Positions 1 to 9,216 of a DNA stretch of 64,000 nucleotides are shown here, in pieces; position 1 is the first letter of the stretch; every line of letters starts with the position of its first letter. The DNA lies in contig NZ_CP080525.1 of the NCBI RefSeq assembly GCF_024746815.1, positions 1,860,001-1,924,000 of the forward strand. The letters are read 5' to 3'. The position numbers and the translations under genes were made by a program. Below the pieces are notes generated by a model. That model saw only the letters and a list, made by a program, of their open reading frames with translations. It was not told the origin of the DNA and searched no databases. The DNA comes from Mesorhizobium sp. AR07. GTDB lineage: Bacteria; Pseudomonadota; Alphaproteobacteria; Rhizobiales; Rhizobiaceae.

Positions 1-1
1 C

Positions 2-2134
2 GATCCGAAGTCCATCGACCCCTATTTTTGCCGCGGACTCGTCTGGCAGAGGAAAGGCGATCGCGACCGGGCCATCGACGACTATAGCCGCGCGATCAAG
101 ATCGAGCCCGGCGACTATGCAATGTATCTGATCAGGGGCAAGGTTTGGGCGGACAGGAAGGATTACGACCGCGCCATTGCCGATTTCGACAAGGCGCTGA
201 GCCTCAAGCCGGACAATGCCCGAGCCCGAACGGAGCGCGAGGCAGCGGTGGCGGCGAAGGGAAAGGGCGACACGGCCACCGCCGCGGTCGGCACCGAACC
301 TGCGGCCCCGCAGCACGCCGACAACAATACCCAGTCCGACGGCAAGCTTTCCACCGCCAAGATGGCGGAGCTCATTCAGGCGACCGACCCGCGCGTTCTG
401 GCCGCGGTGCAGAAGGGTGACAGCCTGTCGGATGCGAGCCAGTACGACCAGGCAATTGGTGCGTATGGCAGGGCGATCGCGCTCGACCCCGACAGCCCCC
501 TCGCCTACTTTGGCCGCGGCAATGCCTGGTCCGCCAAGCAAGCCTATGATCGGGCGATTGCCGACTATGACCAGGTGATCCGGCTCGTACCGGATCTGGT
601 CTCGGCTCTTGTTCGCCGGGGCATGGCCAAGGCCACGTTGGGTGATGCCGAAGGTGCTCTCGCCGACTGCGGCAGGGCCGCCGTGATCGATCCGAACGTG
701 CTGGATGCATATTTCTGCATGGGCATGGCCTGGCACGTGAAGGGCGATACCGGGAGAGCGATCACAGCCTATTCGGCGGCGATCGAAATCGATCCGAAGG
801 ATGCCCCCAGCTATTACGGGCGCGGCATAGAACGGGCCGACAGCAAAGACTACGGCGGCGCCATTGCCGACTTCGACCAGGCGATAAGGCTCAATCCGGA
901 CAATCCGGACTACGCGGCTGTCCGCAAGGCGGCGGTGGCTGCGTTAAAGAAAGGCGGTGCCACACCTGGTGCCGTCGGCTCGGATCCGAAGAACCTCAAG
1001 GCCTTCATGGATCGCGGCGATGCGTTCTACAGGAGCCGCAAATACGATCGCGCCATTGCCGAGTACAGCCGCGCGATCGCGCTCGATCCAAGGAAGGCCG
1101 CCGCCTATGTCGGGCGGGGAATTTCGCGCGCCGAGAAGGGTGACTATGATGGAGCCATCGACGACTACGGCAAGGTGATCGAGCTCTATCCGGCCTATTT
1201 CGACGCTTACCTCGGCCGCGCCATTGCCTGGAGCAAGAAGGACCAATTGGATCGCGCCATCGCCGACTACAATCGCGCGGCCGAAATCGAGCCCGGCTAT
1301 GCGCCTGTCTATTTCGGGCGCGGCAGCGCCTGGTTCGCCAAGGGCGACTACGATCGAGCCCTTGCCGACTACGACCAGGCGCTCAAGCTCGATCCAAAGC
1401 TGGCCATCGCCCGCAAAGGCCGCAAGCTGGCAGTGGCGGCGAAAGCGAACGCCTCAAAAACATCAGACGAAACCGCTGGCCAGGCTAGCGAGGAGGCGAT
1501 CAAGCCAAGTGGCGCTTCGCCAGCCGCGCAGGCGTTCAGCAGGGGCTGGACGCTGCACGAGAGGGACGACTATGACGGGGCCATAGCGCTTTACGACAAT
1601 GCGATTGCGCTCTTTCCGGCATTCCACGACGCCTATCTGGCCCGAGCGATGGCCTGGGGATCCAAGGGCGAATACGCTCATGCCGTCGCCGATTACAGCC
1701 AGGCAATCACGCTCAATCCGAATTTTGCCGATACCTACTACGACCGTGGTCAGAACCGGAGTGTCCAAAGAGATTACGACGGGGCGCTTGCTGACTACGG
1801 AAAAGCCATCGGTCTCAATACCAAGGACGCAAGGGTCTATGCCGATCGGGGCCTCATATTGATGGGCAGGCATGAGGACGTTGCAGCGTTACGTGATTTC
1901 GAAAAGGCGCTCAGCCTCGATCGCAGGAACGCCTTTGCCTATCTGGGCCGAGGCGTGATTCGGATCAGCAAGGCGGATTATGACGGAGCCATCGCCGATT
2001 TGAGCCAGACGATAAAGCTCAAACCGGATTTCGCCGCCGCCTACAAAGTGCGGAGCAGGGCGTGGGACGCCAAGGGCAACCACAAGCGCGCCGAGGCCGA
2101 CCGCAAGAAAGCGATGAGTCTCGGGGCGAAATAG
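2..2134 (+). CDS. TPR-repeat protein, 3' part of a larger gene
   Basis: The reading frame is already open at the left edge, where a TPR unit is in progress, so the gene starts outside the window. About 710 residues are visible, made of roughly 17 tetratricopeptide repeats of 34 residues with the usual pattern (AYxxRGxAWxxKGDYDRAIADYDxAIxLxPxx). Two low-complexity linkers, encoded near 250-370 and 1440-1520, divide the array into three blocks. TPR solenoids are protein-binding scaffolds. No enzymatic domain or membrane segment is visible in this part, so the partner and location cannot be told. The membrane-anchored gene 25 bases downstream on the same strand may be cotranscribed. The family call is secure; the function is unknown. 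Confidence 0.9.
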   Translation, partial: DPKSIDPYFCRGLVWQRKGDRDRAIDDYSRAIKIEPGDYAMYLIRGKVWADRKDYDRAIADFDKALSLKPDNARARTEREAAVAAKGKGDTATAAVGTEPAAPQHADNNTQSDGKLSTAKMAELIQATDPRVLAAVQKGDSLSDASQYDQAIGAYGRAIALDPDSPLAYFGRGNAWSAKQAYDRAIADYDQVIRLVPDLVSALVRRGMAKATLGDAEGALADCGRAAVIDPNVLDAYFCMGMAWHVKGDTGRAITAYSAAIEIDPKDAPSYYGRGIERADSKDYGGAIADFDQAIRLNPDNPDYAAVRKAAVAALKKGGATPGAVGSDPKNLKAFMDRGDAFYRSRKYDRAIAEYSRAIALDPRKAAAYVGRGISRAEKGDYDGAIDDYGKVIELYPAYFDAYLGRAIAWSKKDQLDRAIADYNRAAEIEPGYAPVYFGRGSAWFAKGDYDRALADYDQALKLDPKLAIARKGRKLAVAAKANASKTSDETAGQASEEAIKPSGASPAAQAFSRGWTLHERDDYDGAIALYDNAIALFPAFHDAYLARAMAWGSKGEYAHAVADYSQAITLNPNFADTYYDRGQNRSVQRDYDGALADYGKAIGLNTKDARVYADRGLILMGRHEDVAALRDFEKALSLDRRNAFAYLGRGVIRISKADYDGAIADLSQTIKLKPDFAAAYKVRSRAWDAKGNHKRAEADRKKAMSLGAK

Positions 2135-2159
2135 AGACAAGGTTCGGGAGGGCCGGCGG

Positions 2160-2939
2160 ATGTCGCGTTGGAAAGGTTTGGGCGTAGCGGCGGTCGCCGC
2201 TTTGTCCTTATTTGCTGTAAAGGTATTGCCTTGGGCGCTCGGCTTTGCGGGTGGTAAATATATCTACCAGACGGTAGCAGGCTCGCCCGATCCACAGACG
2301 CTGACTACAGCTCAGGTGAGCGAACAGATTCAGAGTCAGGGAAGCCAGATATTCATGGCAATCAAGCAGGAGTTTCCGGGCGACTATGTCGCCGTCGTGG
2401 AAAAGATCACAGCCGTGGTCAGACTTGGAAACGTCGAGCAAGTGCGAAACACGAGCAGGTTGGCTGTCTCCGATCTCAGGCAAAGATACGCATCCCTGCT
2501 GTCTTCGGCCCCGGACAGCAAAGCCGCCGAGGCGCTGCGTGCACAATTGGCCATGCTCAACCATGTCATGGCGCGGGAAACCGCAGCAACCTGCAACAGC
2601 TATCTTCGCGAAGGGCCGGGCGCGCTCAGCACGCTAGACCAGGATTTCTTGACCGACATGGACAAGATCGGCGCCACCCTGTTCCACGCCTTCGGCGCAG
2701 CGAAGAATGGCGGTCTGCCGGCCGCTGCCGCCAGCGATGAAGACTGGTCGCTGCTGGCCGACGCTTTCATGAACGTTGGCGGCACTCCGGCCGAGATGGA
2801 TGCGATTGCGAATATCAACCGGGAATTCGAGGGCCTTTGTCCGGCCGTGGTGAAACTCTACGCGGCCGCTTTGTCGCTGCAAGGCGAACCGGGGCGGCAC
2901 GTAAAAGCCGCCCTTCTCTATGAGATCGCCCGAAACTAG
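2160..2939 (+). CDS. Membrane-anchored protein of unknown function
   Basis: This 259-residue protein has a short basic N-terminus (MSRWKG) followed by a hydrophobic segment at about residues 7-32, which fits an inner-membrane anchor or uncleaved signal. The rest is soluble and mostly helical, with Gln/Ala/Leu-rich stretches and isolated cysteines near residues 145 and 225. I recognise no domain. It starts 25 bases after the TPR gene with GGGAGGGCC upstream of the ATG, so the two are probably one transcription unit, perhaps with the TPR scaffold working at the membrane. That link is inference from position. Confidence 0.7.
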   Translation: MSRWKGLGVAAVAALSLFAVKVLPWALGFAGGKYIYQTVAGSPDPQTLTTAQVSEQIQSQGSQIFMAIKQEFPGDYVAVVEKITAVVRLGNVEQVRNTSRLAVSDLRQRYASLLSSAPDSKAAEALRAQLAMLNHVMARETAATCNSYLREGPGALSTLDQDFLTDMDKIGATLFHAFGAAKNGGLPAAAASDEDWSLLADAFMNVGGTPAEMDAIANINREFEGLCPAVVKLYAAALSLQGEPGRHVKAALLYEIARN

Positions 2940-2953
2940 GCCTAATCTGGAAA

Positions 2954-2979
2954 CGGCCCCGGTTTTCCCGTCGGGGTCG
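2954..2979. terminator. Possible bidirectional terminator hairpin
   Basis: Arms CGGCCCCG (2954-2961) and CGGGGTCG (2972-2979) form an 8-bp GC-rich stem with one G-U pair and a 10-base loop between the converging genes ending at 2939 and 3055. Both sides have only short T-rich tails, so the call is tentative. Confidence 0.4.
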
Positions 2980-3054
2980 TATTCGATCAAAGAGCCGACA
3001 AGCGGGCTTCAACGAAGTCGCCCGGGTTTTCGCACCGGCGAGCGAGGGCCGATT

Positions 3055-4083
3055 TCATTCCTGCCCCAGATAGTCATTGCTGAAATAGCTCTTGAAATCC
3101 GGCTGTCGGGCAATCGGCTTGCCATCGCCGTCCCGCAAGATGCCAGCGGCGACCAGATAGGTTCCGATCGCCTCCATCTTGGCGACGTCCATCACACCGA
3201 CAGCGCCGTTTTGGCCGCGCAGGAAGTGCCCATCGATCAATGCCTTCAACGAGGCCTCGATCAGCGCCGGACTGGTCAAGGCATCCTTGTTTGCGGCAAT
3301 CAAGAGGGCTGCCGCCTCATCGGGATGATCGACGGCGAACTGGTAGCCGCGCCGCGTCGCCTGGACGAAGGCCGCCGCAGGTTTAGGGTTTGCCTGGAGA
3401 TAGGCTTCGCTCGAAGAGATCAGCGTCGTGTGCTCATCAGGCACGCCATAGTCGGCATAGACGAAACTTCGCTGCTTGACGCCTTTCAACGCTGCTTCAA
3501 CGCCCTCCCAGGTCGAGACCTCCAGCGTGAAGTCGACGGAGCCGTTGGCCAGCGCCTCATAGGCTGACGTGCCGAGCGTCACCGTCTCGAAATTGCCCTT
3601 GCCGCCATCGTGGCGGATGATGGTGCCGATCAGCGCATTTTCCCAGGCGCTGCCGAAGCCGCCATAGGTCAGGCCGTCGAGTTCCCTCGGGCTTTTGATC
3701 TCGCTACGCGCCGCGTTGAACACCAGCCGGCCGGTTTCAGATTGCACCACGGCATAGACGCCCTTCAAGTCTGCGCCGGCGGTTTTCTGGGTGAACAGGC
3801 TGATCGTCCCGTTGATGCCGAAATCGGCGACGCGGTTGGCGACGAGTGTGCCGGCACCGGTATCGCTGTAGGGCAGGATGTCGACGTCGAGCCCGACCTC
3901 GCGATAAAACCCTTTGTCGCGGGCGACGAACAGGCCGATATGGTTGGAGTTGACTGTCCAGTCGAGTGCGACGGAGACCTTTTGCGCCGCCGGTTGCGCT
4001 TGGGCCCGGCCCGCTCCGGCAACCAGCGGAAGGCCGGAGGCAAGAGTCAGCAGCATGGCCTGCCGGCGCGTCAAGTCAATCAT
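3055..4083 (-). CDS. thiY: ABC transporter substrate-binding protein, NMT1/THI5 family (thiamine precursor uptake)
   Basis: This 342-residue protein begins with a Tat-like or Sec signal (TRRQAMLLTLASGLPLVAGAGRAQAQ) and then shows the NMT1/THI5 pattern: VSVALDWTVNSNHIGLFVARDKGFY, followed by LPYSDTG and ADFGI. Family members bind the pyrimidine part of thiamine (HMP or formyl-aminopyrimidine) or related compounds in the periplasm. The ATG at 4083 overlaps the stop of the ATPase gene (ATGA), so it is the last gene of the four-gene riboswitch operon. The frame is open far upstream into the ATPase, but the signal peptide and the overlap fix the start. The symbol is by analogy; the ligand is inferred from the TPP riboswitch. 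Confidence 0.88.
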   Translation of the reverse strand: MIDLTRRQAMLLTLASGLPLVAGAGRAQAQPAAQKVSVALDWTVNSNHIGLFVARDKGFYREVGLDVDILPYSDTGAGTLVANRVADFGINGTISLFTQKTAGADLKGVYAVVQSETGRLVFNAARSEIKSPRELDGLTYGGFGSAWENALIGTIIRHDGGKGNFETVTLGTSAYEALANGSVDFTLEVSTWEGVEAALKGVKQRSFVYADYGVPDEHTTLISSSEAYLQANPKPAAAFVQATRRGYQFAVDHPDEAAALLIAANKDALTSPALIEASLKALIDGHFLRGQNGAVGVMDVAKMEAIGTYLVAAGILRDGDGKPIARQPDFKSYFSNDYLGQE

Positions 4084-4844
4084 GGTCGTGTCCTTTGGGT
4101 GGGGTGCGGGTTGAGCAGGATGTCGAGTATCTCGGCCTCGATCGCGCTTGCCTGCAGCGCGGCGCCGTCGCCAAGGCTGCGCGGCCGTGGCAGCGGCACC
4201 TTGATTTCGCGGACGATGTGGGCAGGGCGCGCCGACAGCACATAGATGCGGTCGGACAGGAAAACGGCTTCGCGCACATCGTGGGTGATCAGGAGCGCCG
4301 TCCAACGGTGGTGCCGCCACATCTGCTCGAGCCAGCGCTGCATGGCGGTGCGGGTCAGAGCGTCGAGCGCGCCGAACGGCTCGTCGAGCAGCAGCATGTC
4401 GCGCTCCTGCACCACGGTGCGCAAAAGCGCCGCGCGCTGGCGCATACCGCCCGAAAGCTGCGAGGGAAAATGCCGCTCGAAGCCGGTAAGCCCGAATTCG
4501 GCGAACAACGGCGCGACGCGCGCCCGCGCGGCCTCGCGCCTGATGCCTTGCACTTCGAGCCCGAGCGTCGTGTTGTCGAGGATCCGCCGCCAAGGCATCA
4601 GCGCATCGCGCTGCGGCATGAAGGCGAAGTGCTTGCCGTGGTCGTCGAGCGGCGCGCCGTCGAACAACATCTCGCCCTCGCCATGCTGCGCGCCGGTCAG
4701 CAGTTGGAACAGCGTCGATTTGCCGGCGCCCGATGGGCCGAGGATGGAGACGAATTCACCAGCGCCGACGCTGAGCGAAATGTCGGCGAGCACGTCGAGT
4801 CCGCCGAACGCTTTGCGCACATGCCGCAGTTCGAGCCGGCTCAT
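4080..4844 (-). CDS. thiZ: ABC transporter ATP-binding protein of the thiamine-precursor system
   Basis: The protein has 254 residues. Walker A is GPSGAGKST (residues 36-44), the ABC signature is LSGGM, Walker B is MLLLDEP, and the H-loop is ITHD. It belongs to the SsuB/TauB/ThiZ branch of the nitrate/taurine-type importers. The ATG overlaps the stop of the permease gene by ATGA, and its own stop overlaps the start of the binding-protein gene in the same way, which implies translational coupling. It would energise the permease at the cytoplasmic face. Substrate assignment rests on the operon and riboswitch, not on this sequence alone. Confidence 0.9.
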   Translation of the reverse strand: MSRLELRHVRKAFGGLDVLADISLSVGAGEFVSILGPSGAGKSTLFQLLTGAQHGEGEMLFDGAPLDDHGKHFAFMPQRDALMPWRRILDNTTLGLEVQGIRREAARARVAPLFAEFGLTGFERHFPSQLSGGMRQRAALLRTVVQERDMLLLDEPFGALDALTRTAMQRWLEQMWRHHRWTALLITHDVREAVFLSDRIYVLSARPAHIVREIKVPLPRPRSLGDGAALQASAIEAEILDILLNPHPTQRTRP

Positions 4845-5656
4845 CGCTGCGGCCCCTTCCCGGTGGCTTGCCTGCCGGCCCGCTCCCAGGGCATGGCAAG
4901 ACGCTGCAGCAGCACCGTCAGCCCAAACAGGATTAGCGTCAGTGCGGCGCTGACGCCGACGGCGGCCAGCACCAGATCGGGGCGGAAATTGTTCTTGGCG
5001 TTGAGCATGTAGATGCCCAGCCCGTTCGCCGCACCCGCATATTCGGCGAAAATGGCGCCGACCACGGCATAGGTGATTGATATCCTCAGGCCAGCGAAGA
5101 AATAGGGCAGCGCCGAAGGCAGCCGCGCCAACACGAAAACGCGCCAGCGTCCCGCCCCCATGGCGCGCAGCATCTGGCCGATCTCGGCCTCCGTCGACTC
5201 GTAGCCCTCGACCAAGGCCACCAGCATCGGAAAGAAGGTGACCAGCGCCACCAGCATGATCTTGGGCGCCAATCCGAAGCCGAACCACAGCACCACCAGC
5301 GGCGCAATCGCCACCAGCGGCAAGGTCTGGCTGACGATGAAGACGGGAAACAGCGCGCGCCGCAGCGGCTGGAAGAAGTCGACCAGCATCGACAGCGCAA
5401 AGGCCGCGCTGAGCGAACAGGCAAAGCCGAAAAGCGTGGCGCGGATGGTGGGAATGGCGTTGTCGACCAGCGCCTCGCGATTGAGCATCGCCTGCGCGAA
5501 GACGCGCGACGGCGCCGGCAGCGTTGTCGGCTTGATGCCGGAACAGGTGGCGTAAAGCTCCCACGCCACGAGGAGCAAACCGACCGAGGTGACGGCGGGC
5601 ACTGCTTTGGCGATGAAACCCGAGAGCGGGCGCGAAGCGATTGGTGATGAGACCAC
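4841..5656 (-). CDS. thiX: ABC transporter permease of the thiamine-precursor system
   Basis: This BPD_transp_1 permease of about 271 residues has about six membrane segments and the EAA-type loop EGYESTEAEIGQMLRAMGAGRW. The frame is open upstream to 5794, inside the preceding gene, and no ATG lies near the expected N-terminus; I chose the GTG at 5656, just before SSPIASRPLSGF. The true start could lie a few codons either side. It follows the YkoF-like gene by about 40 bases and is fused to the ATPase gene by a four-base overlap. Its role is to form the membrane channel for the thiamine or pyrimidine precursor. Confidence 0.85.
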   Translation of the reverse strand: MVSSPIASRPLSGFIAKAVPAVTSVGLLLVAWELYATCSGIKPTTLPAPSRVFAQAMLNREALVDNAIPTIRATLFGFACSLSAAFALSMLVDFFQPLRRALFPVFIVSQTLPLVAIAPLVVLWFGFGLAPKIMLVALVTFFPMLVALVEGYESTEAEIGQMLRAMGAGRWRVFVLARLPSALPYFFAGLRISITYAVVGAIFAEYAGAANGLGIYMLNAKNNFRPDLVLAAVGVSAALTLILFGLTVLLQRLAMPWERAGRQATGKGPQR

Positions 5657-5697
5657 GGGAATAACCTTGGCGGCGGGCGCGCGGAAGCGCTGCGGGC

Positions 5698-6306
5698 TCA
5701 GACAGCCGACGGGCTGTTGGCCGAGACCGTGACGTCGAGGGTTACGTGGCCGGCACCCGGCCCGAAGCGGCAGAAGGCCTCGTTCAGCGCACAAAAGATT
5801 GCGCCGACATCGCCGCGCAGTTTCGTGCAGAAATGTTTGGAGCGTTCATAGACGCCCGACTGCTTGAGAAAATCGATGCAGCCATAGATCTCGTCCATGT
5901 GGTCGTCGGTGCCCATCACATAGAGCGAGAACTGCGCCGCCGCCGGCTGGCTTGTCGAAGCCGCGCCGCGCACCGCCGCGATTGCCGCGTCCTTGCGCGG
6001 GGCGAGTGGCCCCACAGGTCCACCAAGCGCATCGGAGCGGCAGATCGGGTCATCCGGCTCACCCGGGCATCCGCGCGAGATGGTGGCCGACAGCACGCAG
6101 TGTTTGCCACTGCGTGCCGCCGCCACGAACAGGTCGCGCATGGCTGGGAACAGCACCTCTGGCGGCCCGATCAGTAGGGTCGAGATGTCGTCGGTCTCGA
6201 TCCTGAGCCTGTCGCGGTAGGGACCGAGCGCGCCCAGCGCGCCAAGGATGACGCCAACGAAATCGTCGGTCATGGGATATAGGGAAATCTGTGCGCCTGA
6301 AAACAT
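5698..6306 (-). CDS. ykoF: YkoF-like thiamine/HMP-binding protein
   Basis: The product has 202 residues in two related halves, beginning FSGAQISLYPMTDDFVGVIL and AQFSLYVMGTDDHMDEIYGC. This is the tandem ferredoxin-like arrangement of YkoF, a thiamine/HMP-binding protein found with ThiXYZ-type transporters. It is the first gene after the TPP riboswitch. A longer frame opens at 6396, but that Met lies inside the aptamer. The ATG at 6306 has GAGG six bases upstream, at the 3' edge of the riboswitch, so it is the supported start. Ligand binding is known for the family; the role here as a cytoplasmic thiamine sensor or scavenger is inferred. Confidence 0.87.
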   Translation of the reverse strand: MFSGAQISLYPMTDDFVGVILGALGALGPYRDRLRIETDDISTLLIGPPEVLFPAMRDLFVAAARSGKHCVLSATISRGCPGEPDDPICRSDALGGPVGPLAPRKDAAIAAVRGAASTSQPAAAQFSLYVMGTDDHMDEIYGCIDFLKQSGVYERSKHFCTKLRGDVGAIFCALNEAFCRFGPGAGHVTLDVTVSANSPSAV

Positions 6307-6312
6307 CGCCCG

Positions 6313-6404
6313 CCTCGCTCCGCTGGTATTACCCAGATCAGCTTCTAGGGTCTGTGAGCTTGCCGCCCCCGTCTCAGCCCCGACCGTACGGAGCACCCCT
6401 GTGG
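6313..6404 (-). promoter_or_regulatory. TPP riboswitch (THI element)
   Basis: Read on the minus strand, the conserved parts are all present in order: AGGGGTGC, GGGGCTGAGA, a short variable stem ending in ACCC, then CTGATCTGGGTAATACCAGCGGAG. This matches the thiamine pyrophosphate aptamer. The GAGG Shine-Dalgarno of the downstream YkoF-like gene (6313-6316) sits at the closing end of the aptamer, and no terminator lies between, so control of translation initiation is likelier than attenuation. It should repress the four-gene uptake operon when TPP is plentiful. Confidence 0.95.
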
Positions 6405-6551
6405 ATGGGCGGGTTAAAGCACCATTCGAGCAATTGGGAAAGCCATTTTTTCAACGCGCTTCGCCAAAAGCATTGCGCCAGGGTTGGCCCCCGCAGCCAG
6501 CATGAATTCGAACGCGGATGAAAACCGCCCGTCCAGTAAGCATCGCCAGTC

Positions 6552-6593
6552 ATAAAGAAAGCCACGGAGCGAATGCCCCGCGGCTTTCTTTAT
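6552..6593. terminator. Strong bidirectional terminator-like hairpin
   Basis: ATAAAGAAAGCC (6552-6563) and GGCTTTCTTTAT (6582-6593) are perfect inverted repeats, extended inward by CACGG/CCGCG with one mismatch. The AAAGAAA/TTTCTTT arm gives a U-rich 3' side in both directions. It separates the riboswitch operon from msrA transcription; both run on the minus strand. Confidence 0.65.
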
Positions 6594-6663
6594 GAGGCCG
6601 GTGAAACCGGACCGTCAGGTGGCGCCAGTCCGGCCGTGCAAAGAAAAGTTTGGAATGCAATGA

Positions 6664-6691
6664 CGCCGCTCGGCAACCTCGTCGAGCGGCG
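6664..6691 (-). terminator. Hairpin downstream of msrA
   Basis: CGCCGCTCG (6664-6672) and CGAGCGGCG (6683-6691) form a perfect 9-bp stem with a 10-base loop, 30 bases past the msrA stop. No U-tract follows on the minus strand, so it may only stabilise the 3' end, with the stronger hairpin at 6552-6593 doing the termination. Confidence 0.4.
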
Positions 6692-6720
6692 ATACGTGCT
6701 GGAACCGAAAGCTGTGGACC

Positions 6721-7239
6721 CTACGAAACCGCCTTCTCGCGAACCGGCAGCTTCCAGCCGGGCCTGACGAAGTGGCAGGTGTAGCCGTTGGGGTATTTCT
6801 CGAGATAGTCCTGGTGCTCAGGCTCGGCTTCCCAGAAGTCGCCGACCGGTGCGAGTTCGGTGACGACCTTGCCCGGCCACAGACCGGAGGCGTCGACATC
6901 GGCGATGGTGTCTTCGGCAATGCGCTTCTGTTGGTCACTGGTGTAGTAGATCGCCGAGCGGTAGTTCATCCCGACATCGTTACCCTGGCGGTTGCGGGTC
7001 GTCGGGTCGTGGATCTGGAAAAAGCGCTCCAGCAGCGTGCGATAGCTGATCACGGCCGGATCGAAATTGATCTCGATGGCTTCGGCATGGCTGCCATGGT
7101 TGCGGTACGTGGCGTTGGGCACGTCGCCGCCACTGTAGCCGACGCGGGTGGAGATGACGCCGGGATAGCGCCGGATCAAATCCTGCATGCCCCAAAAGCA
7201 GCCGCCGGCAAGGACTGCGCGTTCGGTCGAAGTCGCCAT
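6721..7239 (-). CDS. msrA: Peptide-methionine (S)-S-oxide reductase
   Basis: The product has 172 residues. The catalytic motif GCFWG carries Cys14, and [24 protein letters not shown] and [16 protein letters not shown] are classic MsrA blocks. The enzyme reduces methionine-S-sulfoxide in proteins, repairing oxidative damage, with thioredoxin as the usual donor. The frame is open to 7323, but GGAGACG before the ATG at 7239 and family length fix that start. No CxxC-type MsrB domain is fused. The gene stands alone on the minus strand, with a palindromic repeat just upstream. Confidence 0.95.
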   Translation of the reverse strand: MATSTERAVLAGGCFWGMQDLIRRYPGVISTRVGYSGGDVPNATYRNHGSHAEAIEINFDPAVISYRTLLERFFQIHDPTTRNRQGNDVGMNYRSAIYYTSDQQKRIAEDTIADVDASGLWPGKVVTELAPVGDFWEAEPEHQDYLEKYPNGYTCHFVRPGWKLPVREKAVS

Positions 7240-7255
7240 ATCACGTCTCCTCAAA

Positions 7256-7300
7256 TGCAATTCCAGGAAAAGTGTAGCGGTTTTCCATCCGGGAATTGCG
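7256..7300. repeat. Small palindromic intergenic repeat (GCAATTCC type)
   Basis: GCAATTCC and GGAATTGC flank an inner GGAAAA/TTTTCC pair, giving a nested inverted repeat. A related half-site (GCAATTCCGGGAAAAAG) appears near 22749. It lies in the msrA leader and may be neutral. Confidence 0.5.
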
Positions 7301-7370
7301 CAAAAGCAAGTTGGATCTCTCATAAATGGGCATTGTCTCTTGCTTCGTCCAGCGTATCGGCCGGCCTGCT

Positions 7371-8942
7371 TCAGTTGCCCGGCTGGGCGAGGCTGTCGAT
7401 CACACTCGGCAACTGCCGCGCGCCTGGCGGAATGGCGGCAAAGCTGATCGCTATCGGCGGCGCCCTAAGCGACCAGTCGAAAAGAACGGTCTTGACCGGG
7501 ATGCCGTCCAACCACGCCGCCGGCAGATAAGGTGGCACGTCGCGCCCAGGCCAGACCAGCAGCATGCCATGGTCGCGCAGCCGCTGGCTGGTGATCCAGG
7601 GGGCGAACCGCATGTTTAGATCGGTGAAGATCGACGGCTTGTCATAAGCACTGAGGCCCGCCAGCAACGCCATACGGGTGTCGCCGCCGACGATGTCGAG
7701 CCGACCGGGCGCGGCCGCGTGCCAGACGGCCTCTGCCTCATCGGAGATCTTCTGCGCCGGCCAGCAGACGGCGTCCATGCGCCCACGCAAATTGCAGGTC
7801 GTCCAGCGTATGCCCGCATAGGCGCCGGATATGCCGATAATGCAGATGAACGCGCAGATCGCCAGCTTTCGCATCTCGATGGCGCCAAGCCGATGGCCGA
7901 GCAACGCGATCGCCACCACGCCAACAAGATTATACATCGGCGCGCCCCACGACTCGCCAGTGCCGGTGAACAGAGATGCCACCATGACGAGAACCGCCGG
8001 GCCAAGCCCCATCCACACGACATAGGCAAGCTTACGGCGCTCGATGGGCTCTTCGGGTGCGGGCGAGCGCCGCAACAGCCCCGATATCGCCAGCACCAGA
8101 AGAAAGCCGCAGAGGCCAGCCATCTGGACGCCGATATAATAGAGGCGGGCGCGATTGGCCAGCACCCACTGATCACGCCCGGCGGCGTAGGTCAGCGGCA
8201 GGAAATCGATGCGGTAGAGTTCGACGGCCAGCGGCGCGGCGACGGCAAGAAAAACCGCTAGCCCGAGCCATGGCCAAGGCGTCGCGAGCCGACTGCGTGC
8301 CCGTGCATCGGACAACAGCCAGATGGCGCCGAACAGCAACAGTAGGCCGGTCGAGAACTTCGCATAGAGCCCGACGCCCGACACCAGCCCCAGCAAAAGC
8401 CACCATTTGGCCCCGCTGTCGCGGCTCGCACGCCACAGCAGCCAGCAGATGGCGGCCCAGAAAGGCATCTGCGCGTAGTCATGATTGAACTGCGGCGTCG
8501 GCCAGCCGAAGAAATAGAGCGACGGCATCAAAAGCACGGCGGCCAGCGCGCGGGTTCTCCCGAGCATGTCGCGAGCCAGCAGGTAGACGAAGATGAAGGT
8601 TGCTGAAACGACAAGCTGGGCGAGCAGATATTGCGGCCAGCGGAACGATCCGGTCAGAAGATGGCTGATCTCGAGCAGCCATCCGGGAAGCTGCGGATGC
8701 TTGTAGGTCAACAGCACCCATTCGCGGCCCCACATGAAGCCCTCTGCGACATCGTTGGGCGGTGAGACGTCGACAAGCGCCGGCGCCACGGTCCAGCAGA
8801 GGATCTGCGTCAGGCACAAAAGTGCCAGAACAACTTCCGGATAACGGATCAGGCGCGGCCAGGTCGACGACTGGCGCCAGTCGCCTGGAACAGACCTGTC
8901 GACCGGCAGCCAGTTGGTCATCGGTTCATCGATTCGCGTCAT
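7371..8942 (-). CDS. PMT/ArnT-like membrane glycosyltransferase (GT83-type)
   Basis: This 523-residue integral membrane protein has about ten to twelve hydrophobic segments. The N-terminal periplasmic loop holds the acidic patch [15 protein letters not shown], where dolichyl-phosphate-mannose transferases and ArnT place their catalytic aspartate. Next come [12 protein letters not shown] and [14 protein letters not shown]. The C-terminal 100 residues form a soluble periplasmic domain. Family members move a sugar from a polyprenyl-phosphate carrier to lipid A, glycan or protein. No lipid A or polysaccharide genes are adjacent, so the acceptor is unknown. The start overlaps nothing, and the left flank is the 130-base msrA leader. 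Confidence 0.82.
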   Translation of the reverse strand: MTRIDEPMTNWLPVDRSVPGDWRQSSTWPRLIRYPEVVLALLCLTQILCWTVAPALVDVSPPNDVAEGFMWGREWVLLTYKHPQLPGWLLEISHLLTGSFRWPQYLLAQLVVSATFIFVYLLARDMLGRTRALAAVLLMPSLYFFGWPTPQFNHDYAQMPFWAAICWLLWRASRDSGAKWWLLLGLVSGVGLYAKFSTGLLLLFGAIWLLSDARARSRLATPWPWLGLAVFLAVAAPLAVELYRIDFLPLTYAAGRDQWVLANRARLYYIGVQMAGLCGFLLVLAISGLLRRSPAPEEPIERRKLAYVVWMGLGPAVLVMVASLFTGTGESWGAPMYNLVGVVAIALLGHRLGAIEMRKLAICAFICIIGISGAYAGIRWTTCNLRGRMDAVCWPAQKISDEAEAVWHAAAPGRLDIVGGDTRMALLAGLSAYDKPSIFTDLNMRFAPWITSQRLRDHGMLLVWPGRDVPPYLPAAWLDGIPVKTVLFDWSLRAPPIAISFAAIPPGARQLPSVIDSLAQPGN

Positions 8943-9216
8943 GCGGCGGATAAGTCACAACGGACGGTTTTCCGAACAGTCCCGAATTCAAAACTTACGA
9001 AAATGTATACTTGAGAGACCATTGCAAAACCAAGATTGAGGTGGACTTTCGCGGCCCGACGCTGCCCTCCTCTCATATGCAAAGCAGAACGGCAATGGAA
9101 GTCCTTACCCCGCAGCACCTCGAACATTCCAGGCATGGTGCATTGCGCGTGATCGCGGCAAGCGTCGTTCGCGCGTGACCGGGTCCCCGGCCCCCAACAA
9201 GCAGCCAGGATTTGAA
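8943..9216. other. Intergenic region between divergent genes
   Basis: This 274-base gap lies between the glycosyltransferase (minus) and the next membrane protein (plus). It is relatively AT-rich near 8985-9040 and should hold both promoters. I see no convincing gene, palindrome or RNA in it; a short minus-strand frame at 8939-9136 overlaps the glycosyltransferase start and has no ribosome-binding site. Confidence 0.4.

Noticed and set aside
3055..4593. A 512-codon open frame covering the binding-protein gene and antisense-free upstream DNA
   Set aside because: The upstream 170 codons lie within the ATPase gene in another frame; signal peptide and ATGA overlap place the real start at 4083.
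8939..9136. Short minus-strand frame upstream of the glycosyltransferase
   Set aside because: It overlaps the glycosyltransferase start, lacks a ribosome-binding site and has no recognisable content.
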